From: an uncultured Pseudomonadota bacterium | GTDB taxonomy: Bacteria > Pseudomonadota > Gammaproteobacteria > Burkholderiales > SG8-39 | Direction: 5' to 3' | NCBI GenBank assembly: GCA_903895005.1 | Contig: CAITSH010000514.1 | Coordinates: 1-17,835 of the forward strand | Length of the DNA: 17,835 bases | Shown: positions 1 through 7,300 of the stretch, one piece after another | Position numbering within the stretch: the stretch's first letter is position 1 | How the letters are laid out: each line of letters starts with the position of its first letter | Made by a program: the position numbers and the translations under genes | Notes under the pieces: model-generated | Told to the model about the DNA's origin: nothing | What the model saw: only the letters and a program-made list of their open reading frames with translations | Databases searched by the model: none

Positions 1-425
1 TTCCCCTGCGCTCCTCGGCGGCGTCGCAGGGGCCCCGAGGTCAAAGACAAAGCGACAGCATTCGGTGGTCGCTTGCTTGCGCTTCTCTGCTGACCAAGTA
101 ACGGTTTTGTTTTTTGTTTTTGACTTTCAGTCCTGTAGGGGACGCCGAGAAGCGCAGCGTCCTCGGGAGAAGTCCGGTCCCGTTGTCTGAGCGACCGCAG
201 GTAGCGAGTTTAGGAACCGGCCCGAGGATGCGAGCATCGCAGGGCAGCCCCCGCCTGACCAATCTGGTTCAAGACGCAAGTCACACCCGGGGGCCGTCAC
301 CTCCGGGTCGCCTTCTTTGGGTTACTTCCGACCGAAGGAAGTCCCCGGAGGGGATTGGCGAAGCAAGAAAAGTGACTCGCTCCCCGCAGGGGAGTGAAAC
401 CACACAACTAAAGAAGAACGACTAA
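1..425. other. Non-coding segment rich in inverted repeats, possibly a structured interspersed element
   Basis: No believable gene is seen here; the open frames have Arg/Ser/Pro-rich compositions and no family motif. The segment does carry many inverted repeats: arms at 3-10/25-32 (8 bp), 52-56/68-72, 138-145/157-164 (8 bp with one G-T pair), 174-178/216-220, 227-231/234-238, 324-329/337-342, 342-346/350-354 and 380-385/389-394 (6 bp, 3-nt loop). Positions 110-122 are T-rich. From memory, the layout at about 300-400 resembles a family of conserved intergenic sequences scattered through proteobacterial genomes: a 'cttctttgg' block, a short hairpin, then a 'gtgactcgc' block closed by a GC hairpin. 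I cannot name it, and that resemblance is inference. It could also be the decayed end of an upstream gene or a transcript 3' region. Confidence 0.4.
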
Positions 426-454
426 CTAGGCGCAGCGAAAAATTAACCCCATCG

Positions 455-474
455 ATTCCCGCTTCCGCGGGAAT
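455..474. repeat. dRS3-like 20-bp inverted repeat
   Basis: The 20 bases read ATTCCC, eight bases, GGGAAT. This is exactly the pattern of the neisserial dRS3 repeat (ATTCCC-N8-GGGAAT), and similar sequences are common between genes in beta- and gammaproteobacteria. The inner eight bases extend the dyad (GC..GC). It lies in the spacer downstream of the first SDR gene. Only one exact copy is seen in the window; a related CCCCG/CGGGG hairpin is at 14617-14633. Confidence 0.6.
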
Positions 475-499
475 GACGGCAATTTACGCACCAAGGCAT

Positions 500-537
500 A
501 TGACTGGAAACCCGCGCCAGTCGTGGCTTTCCAGCCA
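500..537 (+). repeat. Intergenic palindromic repeat, copy 1 of 3
   Basis: This is a 38-bp imperfect palindrome with outer arms CTGGAAA (504-510) and TTTCCAG (528-534). The same element recurs at 11689-11722 in the same orientation and at 15903-15940 inverted. Copies 1 and 3 have identical length and share the first 12 bases (ATGACTGGAAAC) and the final GGCTTTCCAGCC; the variable part is the 7-8 bases in the middle. It lies just downstream of the SDR stop codon at 559. Confidence 0.7.
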
Positions 538-546
538 CCACCGCAA

Positions 547-561
547 TGAGCGAATCGCTCA
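547..561 (-). terminator. Short hairpin at the SDR stop codon, weak terminator candidate
   Basis: A perfect 15-base palindrome, TGAGCGA-A-TCGCTCA, overlaps the stop codon (559-561) of the minus-strand SDR gene that closes the four-gene operon. On the minus strand it is followed by the palindromic repeat at 500-537. No run of T follows, so it is not a classical Rho-independent terminator; it may only stabilise the 3' end of the mRNA. Confidence 0.25.
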
Positions 562-1371
562 GCCAGCCTTGATCGACGGCATCTCCGGCGCCCGCGGATA
601 AGCCCGCGCGCCAAATCCACCATCGATCGAAACCACGGTGCCGCTAACTGAGCTTGCGCGATCGGAGGCGAGAAAGCACACCACGTCGGCAATCTCTTCG
701 GGCCGGATCAATCGTCCCGCCGGCCAGCCGACCAGGAAATCGCGCCAGCGTTCCGGGTCGCCGCAGGCTTCCTCGCTGCGCCGCCTGAGCGATGCAATGG
801 CCTTGTCGGTCTCGACCCAGCCCGGATTGACGCCCAGTACACGCACGCCGTGATCAAGACTCATGCTGCCAACAGTCCGCGTAAAGGCAACCAGCGCGGC
901 ATTCCCGGTGGAGCCCGCTGCATAGGCGTACTCGAGCTTTTCCGCGCCCAGACCGATGATGTTGATGATGACTCCGCTGCCGCGCGCCGCCATCTGGCGG
1001 TAACAGGCGCGTGTGGCGTTGATATAGCCGAAGACCTTGAGCTCCCAGCCTGCACGCCATTGGTCCTCTTCGACCTGCAGCAAGTCGCCGCGCGGCGTGG
1101 CGCCGGCGTTATTGATCAGCACGTCGACCCCGGGGAAATGTCCGGTCAGCCGTTCGGGTGCCCCCTTCTCGGACAAGTCGATGGCGAGCGTCTCTACATC
1201 GGTGCCAAAACGCGCCACGAGGTCAGCCTTGAGCACAGCCAGTCCGTCCGCGCTTCGCGCAGCCAGCCTCAGGCGACAGCCCTCTGCGGCGAACGATATG
1301 GCGATCGCGCGACCGATACCACGCGAGGCACCGGTGACAAGGACCGTCCTGCCCTTGAGTCCGAGATCCAT
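559..1371 (-). CDS. SDR-family oxidoreductase with atypical active site
   Basis: This 270-residue short-chain dehydrogenase/reductase has a Rossmann fold. The cofactor motif TGASRGIG is at residues 13-20, NNAG at 87-90 and the PG(W)VETD loop after the active site. The usual YxxxK catalytic pair is missing. In the stretch that aligns with it (LEYAYAAGSTGNAALVAF, about 146-163), the Tyr position is Gly153 and the Lys position is Asn157; the preceding Ser position reads NIIG (137-140). Other Tyr residues (148, 150) are nearby. The start at 1371 is chosen because AGGA lies 7 bases upstream and the protein then begins at the normal SDR N-terminus. It is the last gene of the Bug-cupin-SDR-SDR operon, 16 bp after the previous stop. 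Substrate is unknown. It may be a divergent subfamily or have lost classical dehydrogenase chemistry. Confidence 0.85.
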   Translation of the reverse strand: MDLGLKGRTVLVTGASRGIGRAIAISFAAEGCRLRLAARSADGLAVLKADLVARFGTDVETLAIDLSEKGAPERLTGHFPGVDVLINNAGATPRGDLLQVEEDQWRAGWELKVFGYINATRACYRQMAARGSGVIINIIGLGAEKLEYAYAAGSTGNAALVAFTRTVGSMSLDHGVRVLGVNPGWVETDKAIASLRRRSEEACGDPERWRDFLVGWPAGRLIRPEEIADVVCFLASDRASSVSGTVVSIDGGFGARAYPRAPEMPSIKAG

Positions 1372-1387
1372 GGCGCGTCCTACCCGC

Positions 1388-2134
1388 TCAGGCCTGCGGC
1401 GGCCGCAGCTCGATGAGGTCCGGGCAGCAGGTGTCAGAGGTGCATACCGCATACACCACCGACTCGGCCACGTCCTGCGGCGTCAACGGCGCATAACTGC
1501 GCGTCTTGAACGATGCGAGCACCTCCGGATGCGTGATGCCGCTGCGAATGTCGGTTTCGACCATGCCGGGTGCGATTTCGGTGATCTTGATGCCAAAAGG
1601 CTTGAGCTCGATGCGCATGCCCTTGGTGATGCCGGCAATCGCGTGCTTGGTCGAGGCATACACCACCGCCAGACGGTTGACGTTGCGCGCGGAAAGCGAG
1701 GTCATCATCACGATATGGCCGCGCTTTTTCGCCGCCATCGCGGCGCCCATGACCTGGCACACCTGGATGCTGGCCAGCACGTTGACGCGGTACATCGACT
1801 CAATGTCGGCCGCGGACAATTCGAGAAAGGGCGCGTAAGTGAGCGAGCCCGCATTGTTGATGAGGATGTCCGCCTCGGCGGCAAACACGCCGAGCTTCGC
1901 GATAAAGGCGGCGTCAGTCAGGTCACCTGCAATCTGGCGCACGTCTCCGCCGAAAGCAGCGCATTCGTCCTGCAGGGCCGCAAGCTCCGCCTCGCGCCGG
2001 CCGGTGGCGATGATGGCCGCACCCTCGCGCGCCAGTGCGATCGCGGTCGCGCGGCCGATCCCGGCGCTCGCACCGGTGACAAGGGCCAGCCTTCCGGCCA
2101 GCCGCGCCCCCCCCGCCCGTCCTGGGCCGCTCAT
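1388..2134 (-). CDS. SDR-family NAD(P)-dependent oxidoreductase
   Basis: This is a 248-residue classical SDR. The cofactor motif TGASAGIG is at 20-27, NNAG at 93-96, catalytic Ser at about 146, and Tyr159-x3-Lys163 (YASTK). It is followed by the PGMVETDI loop (189-196) that closes over the nicotinamide. Its expected role is NAD(P)-dependent oxidation or reduction of a small alcohol/ketone in the cytoplasm; the substrate cannot be read from sequence. The start codon overlaps the stop of the cupin gene as ATGA (2131-2134), which implies translational coupling. Codons 7-10 contain a run of eight G on the coding strand (2107-2114 on plus), just after the start. The C-terminus carries two adjacent Cys residues (TCCPD). 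Similar length and order to the next SDR suggest that the two act on successive steps of one pathway. Confidence 0.9.
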   Translation of the reverse strand: MSGPGRAGGARLAGRLALVTGASAGIGRATAIALAREGAAIIATGRREAELAALQDECAAFGGDVRQIAGDLTDAAFIAKLGVFAAEADILINNAGSLTYAPFLELSAADIESMYRVNVLASIQVCQVMGAAMAAKKRGHIVMMTSLSARNVNRLAVVYASTKHAIAGITKGMRIELKPFGIKITEIAPGMVETDIRSGITHPEVLASFKTRSYAPLTPQDVAESVVYAVCTSDTCCPDLIELRPPQA

Positions 2135-2610
2135 GCCTTGGGATTGCCGCCGGGCGGCTCGTTGGCGTCGACCGTCTCGTAACCGCCGGGGATGATGATC
2201 TCCAGCACCTCGAGGTCGTCCGAATATTCAAGTACGGTGTGCTTGATGCCCGCCGGCTGCACCCAGCAGCTGCCCGCTTTCATAAGGTGCTCGCCGTGTC
2301 CGTCAAATTCCGCGCGCATCCAGCCCTTGAGCACGTACACCATCTGGAATTTCACGAGGTGGGAATGGCGCTTGCTCACCGCACCCGCATCAAAGGGCCG
2401 GCCGCGCGCATTAATGTGCGCCTCGACCAGGCCGCCGGTCGCCTCCAGCGTGCCAAGGTCGCGGTACACGACGTAGGGTCGCAGGCCGTTGCCCTCGAAC
2501 TTCGCATCGGCCAGGTGTGAAACGTGGAACTTCTGCACCGGCCATTCTCCCAGTGCCTGCATTGCATTCGCAGCGTTCACCTCGCGCGGCTTTTGGTTAT
2601 CGTCCTGCAT
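2131..2610 (-). CDS. Cupin-domain protein
   Basis: This 159-residue single-domain cupin has motif 1 as RHSHLVKFQMVYVLKG, with metal-ligand candidates His82 and His84; the usual Glu is replaced by Gln89. Motif 2 is PAGIKH, with His124. The fold is a small beta-barrel that usually binds Fe, Mn or Ni, and such proteins are dioxygenases, isomerases, decarboxylases or ligand sensors. The Glu-to-Gln change weakens any precise functional claim. The start at 2610 is supported by AGGAG 7 bases upstream; a longer upstream frame has no comparable signal. It lies 46 bp after the Bug receptor stop and overlaps the next SDR start by 4 bp, so it is clearly within the operon. A role in catabolism of the compound bound by the receptor is inference. 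Confidence 0.85.
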   Translation of the reverse strand: MQDDNQKPREVNAANAMQALGEWPVQKFHVSHLADAKFEGNGLRPYVVYRDLGTLEATGGLVEAHINARGRPFDAGAVSKRHSHLVKFQMVYVLKGWMRAEFDGHGEHLMKAGSCWVQPAGIKHTVLEYSDDLEVLEIIIPGGYETVDANEPPGGNPKA

Positions 2611-2656
2611 GGCTTTCTCCTGTACTGTTCCTGTGCTGTGTTCGTTGCGGCCGGAA

Positions 2657-3634
2657 TCACTCGGCCTTGATACTGGCGCTTTTGGCGACGGCCACCCAGC
2701 GTTCGCGGTCTTCTTTCGCCAGGATCGCGAACTTGTCCGGATTGCTGGCACCGTCGATCTCCAGTGCGTGCGGCGCCATCGCGGCAATAACCTCGGGCAT
2801 CGCCAGCACCTTGTTCACAGCGGCAGTGATCTTGTCCAGAATGGGACGTGGGGTGCCGCGCGGCGCAAAAAACGCCTCGAACTGGCTCGCCTGCACGCCT
2901 GGGAATCCCGCTTCGGCATTGGTCGGGATGTTCGGCGCTACGGCAAGACGCTTGTTCGCGGTGACAAACAACGCGGATACGCGGTCGGCCTTGATCTGCG
3001 GCAGCGCCGTGGCCGAGTTAACAAAGTGAAAGTCAAAACGCCCCGCGATCTGGTCCGTCAGCGCCTGCGGCGACCCCTTGTAGGGAATGTGCGTGCCCTT
3101 GAATCCGGCCTTTTCGCGGAACAACTCCACCGTGAGGTGTGACGGCGAGCCCGAACCCGAGGACCCATATGTGGTCTTGCCGCCGCTTGCAATGGCGCGC
3201 GCCACCAGTTCCTTCGCATCACGATAGTTCGACGATGGCGTTGCGACCAGGATCATCGGCGCCCAAGCCACATTCATTACCGGCACCAGGTCCCGATCCA
3301 GGTCGTAGGGCATGGCTCGCCCGATGGCGATGTTCATGTTGACGGCAGGCGAGGTGAACAGCAGCGTGTAGCCGTCCGGCGCGGACTTCGCGACGATGTC
3401 ATCGCCGATGACGCCACCGGCGCCAGGGCGATTGTCGATGATGATGGTCTGGCCCAGTTCGGCGCGCAGGCGCGGCTCGATTACGCGCAACACGATGTCG
3501 GCGACACCGCCCACCGGCCAGGGCACGACAACGCGGATGGGCTTGTTCGGGTAATCAGACTGTGCAAAGGCGCTGCCAGTCGCCGTCGCAAACAGCGTAA
3601 GAGCGCCGAGCAGGACGTTATGAATTCGGGACAT
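2657..3634 (-). CDS. Bug/TctC-family tripartite tricarboxylate transporter substrate-binding protein
   Basis: This 325-residue periplasmic solute receptor has a signal peptide at about 1-24 with AFA|Q cleavage. The family signature follows: YPNKPIRVVVPWPVGGVADI, then IIIDNRPGAGG and DGYTLLF, then IPYKGSPQALTD in the second lobe. Bug proteins bind carboxylates, amides or nicotinate-like compounds through water-bridged contacts with the carboxylate, and are greatly expanded in Betaproteobacteria. The start at 3634 has a strong GGAGG 7 bases upstream. No TctA/TctB membrane subunits are encoded in the window, so this is an orphan receptor that either uses a distant permease or acts as a sensor. 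It is the first gene of the operon with the cupin and two SDRs, which suggests that its ligand is their substrate. Confidence 0.93.
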   Translation of the reverse strand: MSRIHNVLLGALTLFATATGSAFAQSDYPNKPIRVVVPWPVGGVADIVLRVIEPRLRAELGQTIIIDNRPGAGGVIGDDIVAKSAPDGYTLLFTSPAVNMNIAIGRAMPYDLDRDLVPVMNVAWAPMILVATPSSNYRDAKELVARAIASGGKTTYGSSGSGSPSHLTVELFREKAGFKGTHIPYKGSPQALTDQIAGRFDFHFVNSATALPQIKADRVSALFVTANKRLAVAPNIPTNAEAGFPGVQASQFEAFFAPRGTPRPILDKITAAVNKVLAMPEVIAAMAPHALEIDGASNPDKFAILAKEDRERWVAVAKSASIKAE

Positions 3635-3759
3635 TGGATTTTCCTCCGGGGGAAATGACTAGGATTATTTTTGTGCCGCGATTCTACACGTTTCCCCTCC
3701 CGCTTCATTCGGGCAAGGATGCCGTGGCAGGTACCTGCGCCGTGCGAAAATACTCCGCC
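3635..3759. promoter_or_regulatory. Divergent intergenic region between Bug operon and DUF4126 gene
   Basis: This 125-bp spacer separates two divergent genes, so both promoters should lie here. For the minus-strand operon, a TAGAAT -10-like hexamer is at 3681-3686 (minus strand), about 47 bases before the start; no good -35 is seen at 17 bases. The GGAGG ribosome site of the Bug gene is at about 3642-3646. No clear operator dyad was recognised, and no regulator gene is adjacent. Confidence 0.35.
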
Positions 3760-4371
3760 ATGACCATGCAACAACTCATCAACCACCTTCCGGAAATAGC
3801 CCTCGCCGCGGCGCTCGCCTGGGGGAGCGGCCTGCGCCTTTACCTGGTGTTGTTCCTCGCCGGCGCCGCAGGCTACGCCGGCTGGATAGAATTGCCGGCA
3901 CACCTCGCCATGCTGGCCAGCCCGGTGGTGCTGGGCGCCAGCGCGCTGATGGCCTTGGTGGAGTTCGGCGCAGACAAACTGCCGTGGCTGGACACCGCGT
4001 GGGACGCGGTGCATACCTTCATCCGCATTCCCGCCGGCGCCGCCCTTGCCGCGGCGGTGTTTGGATCCGGCGATGCAAGCATCGGGGCGGCCGCGGCCAT
4101 ACTCGGCGGTGGCATCGCCGCGGGGACGCACTTCACCAAAGCGGGCGGGCGCGCTCTGATCAACACCTCGCCCGAGCCTTTCAGCAACGGTCTGGCTTCA
4201 CTGTCAGAGGACATGCTGGTGCCCTCGGGCCTGTGGCTGGCGCTCGTCCATCCCGCGGTATTTCTGGTCCTGCTCGCGGCCTTCGCAGTGGTGGCCGCGC
4301 TGCTGTTGCGCGCCATTGCCCGTGGGATCGCCCTGCTGCTCACACGCCTTCGCACCCGCGCCGCCGGCTAG
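3760..4371 (+). CDS. DUF4126 family integral membrane protein
   Basis: This is a 203-residue protein with about four hydrophobic segments (roughly 13-40, 46-68, 91-122 and 158-185). The DUF4126 hallmark is present: HFTKAGGRALINTSPEPFSN at about 124-143, plus GLRLYLVLF near the N-terminus. The function of this family is not established; the conserved polar loop suggests a transport or scaffolding role in the inner membrane. The start at 3760 (ATGACCATG) is chosen because the protein then begins just before the first membrane segment; the in-frame extension upstream has no family similarity and would overlap the divergent Bug start. The second ATG at 3766 is an alternative. The ribosome site is weak. 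Its TAG stop overlaps the stop of the convergent sensor kinase at CTAG (4368-4371). Confidence 0.85.
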   Translation: MTMQQLINHLPEIALAAALAWGSGLRLYLVLFLAGAAGYAGWIELPAHLAMLASPVVLGASALMALVEFGADKLPWLDTAWDAVHTFIRIPAGAALAAAVFGSGDASIGAAAAILGGGIAAGTHFTKAGGRALINTSPEPFSNGLASLSEDMLVPSGLWLALVHPAVFLVLLAAFAVVAALLLRAIARGIALLLTRLRTRAAG

Positions 4372-7300
4372 GGCTGCGGTAGTGTCTCGCCCATTCCGCT
4401 GGCGAGCCTTTGCACCGCCTCGCAAAATTCGTCGACCGAGGTTGCCTTGAAAATCAGTTCGCGCACGCCCGCCCCGCCGGCGTTCGCGCGCAAGGTCTCG
4501 TCGATAAAACCCGAAGCCACTGCCACCGGCAGATCGGCGCGAATGCCGCGAACCTCGCGCGCCACATCCAGTCCGGACATCCCAGGCATGTTGTAGTCGC
4601 TCAACACCAGGTCAAACCCGGCCGGATTGGCGCGCAATTCCGCCATTGCGTCGCCCTGATTTGAATAACCGCTGACGCGATAGCCGCGACGTTCGAGCAA
4701 TCGTTTTACGAGAAACACCAGCGATTCATCGTCGTCAATATAGAGCAGCCGGATATCGCTGGCGGCGGCAACGGGTGCGGGCGGCGGAACAGGCGCGGCG
4801 ACAACCGGCGTTGCATCGAACGCGGGCGTTACGACCGCAGCGACGGGGAAAAAAACGAAGAAGGTCGCGCCCTTGCCGGGCTGGCTTTCCACCACGATGG
4901 CCCCCTCGTGTCCCTGCACAATGCCGTGCACCACCGACAATCCGAGGCCGGTGCCCTCGTCGACCGGCTTGGTGGTGAAAAAAGGCTCGAAAATACGCTT
5001 CATCGTCGGCGCGTCCATGCCTGTGCCCGTGTCGCGCATGGACAGTCGAACCGTACAACCAGGATGCCTTGTAAAAAGCGCCTGCAAGGCGGGGTTGGTG
5101 CGCACGAGGGTGGCATTGAGCACGACCGTATCGAGCCGTATCTGGATGGCGCCGGGCGCGCCGCGCGTTGCCTGCATCGCGTTGGCCGCGAGGTTGATCA
5201 ACACCTGCTGAATTTGTGTCGCATCAGCGAGCACGGGGGGCACCCCGTCCTCGCAGTGCACGTGGAGTACAAGACGCGCCGGCAGGGTTGCCCGCAGCAG
5301 ACGCGCCGCCTCCTCAACCACCGGCGCGAGCGCAAGTGGCTTGCGCTCGGTGGCCTGCCTGCGGCTGAAGGACAGGATCTGCTTTACGAGGTCGCGCGCC
5401 CTTGCCCCGGCCTTGAGGATTTCCTCGAGGCTTTGCATTGCGAGCGGATTGGCCCTGGCGTCGTCTCGCGCGAGCTCGGCGTTGCCCAGTATGTTGGCGA
5501 TGATGTTGTTGAAGTCGTGTGCGATGCCCCCGGCAAGGGTGCCCACCGCCTCCATTTTTTGCGATTCGCGCAACTGCATTTCGAGCGAGTTGCGCTCGCG
5601 TTCGGCTTCCTTGCGTGCGCTGATGTTGGTTGTAAAGCCGTGCCACAACACGCTGCCATCCTCCTCCCGCTCGCACACTGCGCTGCTGTTCAGCCAGGAT
5701 TCGGTTCCGTCCTCGAACCGGAGGCGATACTCGGCCTGCCACGGCGTCAGGTTTTGGCGCGACGCGTCGATTGAGGCGCGCACACGCTCGCGGTCTTCCG
5801 GGTGCAGCGCGGCATACATGGGTGAGGCGTCCTCCAGGACGTCTTCGGGTGCGACGCGATAAATCTGCCCGATGGCTTCGCTGGCGTACGGGAAACAGGC
5901 GGAACCATCGGGGCGGACGCGGAACTGGTAGACCATCCCTGGCACGCGCGAGGCGATTTTTTGCAGCGCGTTCAGCGCCTGCTGCCGCGCTGTATCGCTG
6001 CGCTTTCTCTCGCTGATGTCCTCGCCGGCGCTAAGGATGCCGGTGATGCGCCCCTGATCGTCACGCATGATGGCATTGTGCCATGCGACCTCGCGCAAAG
6101 CGCCGCTGCTGGTGAGCACGGGGTTCTCTTGGTACTCGGTTCCTTCCAACTCGCCGGCCATCAGCCTGACGAAAAACGGGTAAACGGTTTGCATGCCTTC
6201 GGGCTGCGGCAGGCAGGTCTCAAACCATTGCCGGCCGAGGAGTTCCTCCTCCTTATAGCCTAGCAATTCGCAGCCCTTGCGGTTGATGGTCGCGATGCGC
6301 CCCGTCGCATCCAGCGCCACAACGATTGTTTCTATCACGTCGAGGTACGTCTGACTGCGCTCACGCTCCTTGCGTAAAACCGACTGCGCATGCACCTGCG
6401 CCGTGACATCGGTGTTGGTACCGCTCATGCGCAGCGGTTGCCCCGAGGCGTCGCGCTCAACAACGCGTCCGCGGCTTTGCATCCACTTCCATTCGCCGTC
6501 GACCGCAAGGATGCGAAGATCCACGGTGTAGCGCGAATTGTCGTCCTTCATCGCCGAAACGGCGGCAGCGCTTACGCTCTCCCGGTCATCCGGATGAACC
6601 CGGGAGAGCAACTGGACGAAGGTCGTGCACGTTTCTACCGGCGTTTCGCCCAGCATGCGGGCCCACCGCGAATCCAACCACAATTCATTGGTGACCAGAT
6701 TGATTTCCCAAACGCTGATCTGCGACGACTCAAGCGCAATCTCCAGCCTTTGCGTCGCACTTTTTACCGCCGCCTCCGCCGCTTTTCGCTCGGTGATGTC
6801 GATATGGCTTCCGAGCATGCGCACCGGCTCGCCTGCGTCGTTACGCACAAAGTCAGCCTGGGCAAAAATCCAGCGCCAGGATCCGTCGCGATGACGCAGG
6901 CGAAACTCGGCGCCATATTCGGCCCGGCGGCCTTCCCGAAAATCCGTAACCGTCTTCAACACACGATCCAGGTCGTCGGGGTGCACACGCGATCCCCATT
7001 CTTCCAATCGATTGGGAATCTCTTCGTCGGCGTAGCCAAGATGGCGTTTCCATTCGGCCGAAAAATACACCTCATCGTTGACAAAGTTCCACTCCCACAG
7101 GCCGGTATCCGAAGCCTTGAGCAACAGGCGAGTGCGCAGTTCGCCCTCGCGGAGTTCGCGCTCGCCCGCCTCGGTCGCTTCAAGCATGCCGTTGAACTGG
7201 CGCGCCACGGCGGCAATTTCCTTCGGACCGGACAAATCGGCGCGCGCAGCCTTGTCTCCGGCGGCAACGCGCGCCGCCGTGGACGCGAGACCTGTCATGG

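Noticed and set aside
265..275. TGGTTCAAGAC resembles a tRNA T-arm loop
   Set aside because: No complementary 5-bp stem flanks it and no anticodon or acceptor stem can be drawn, so this is not a tRNA.
114..425. 103-codon plus-strand frame in the left spacer
   Set aside because: Composition is low-complexity Ser/Arg/Pro, there is no ribosome site, and the frame is best explained by the hairpin-rich non-coding element.
1037..2182. 381-codon plus-strand frame opposite the two SDR genes
   Set aside because: It is a shadow of the SDR coding strand; both SDRs carry intact family motifs and ribosome sites.
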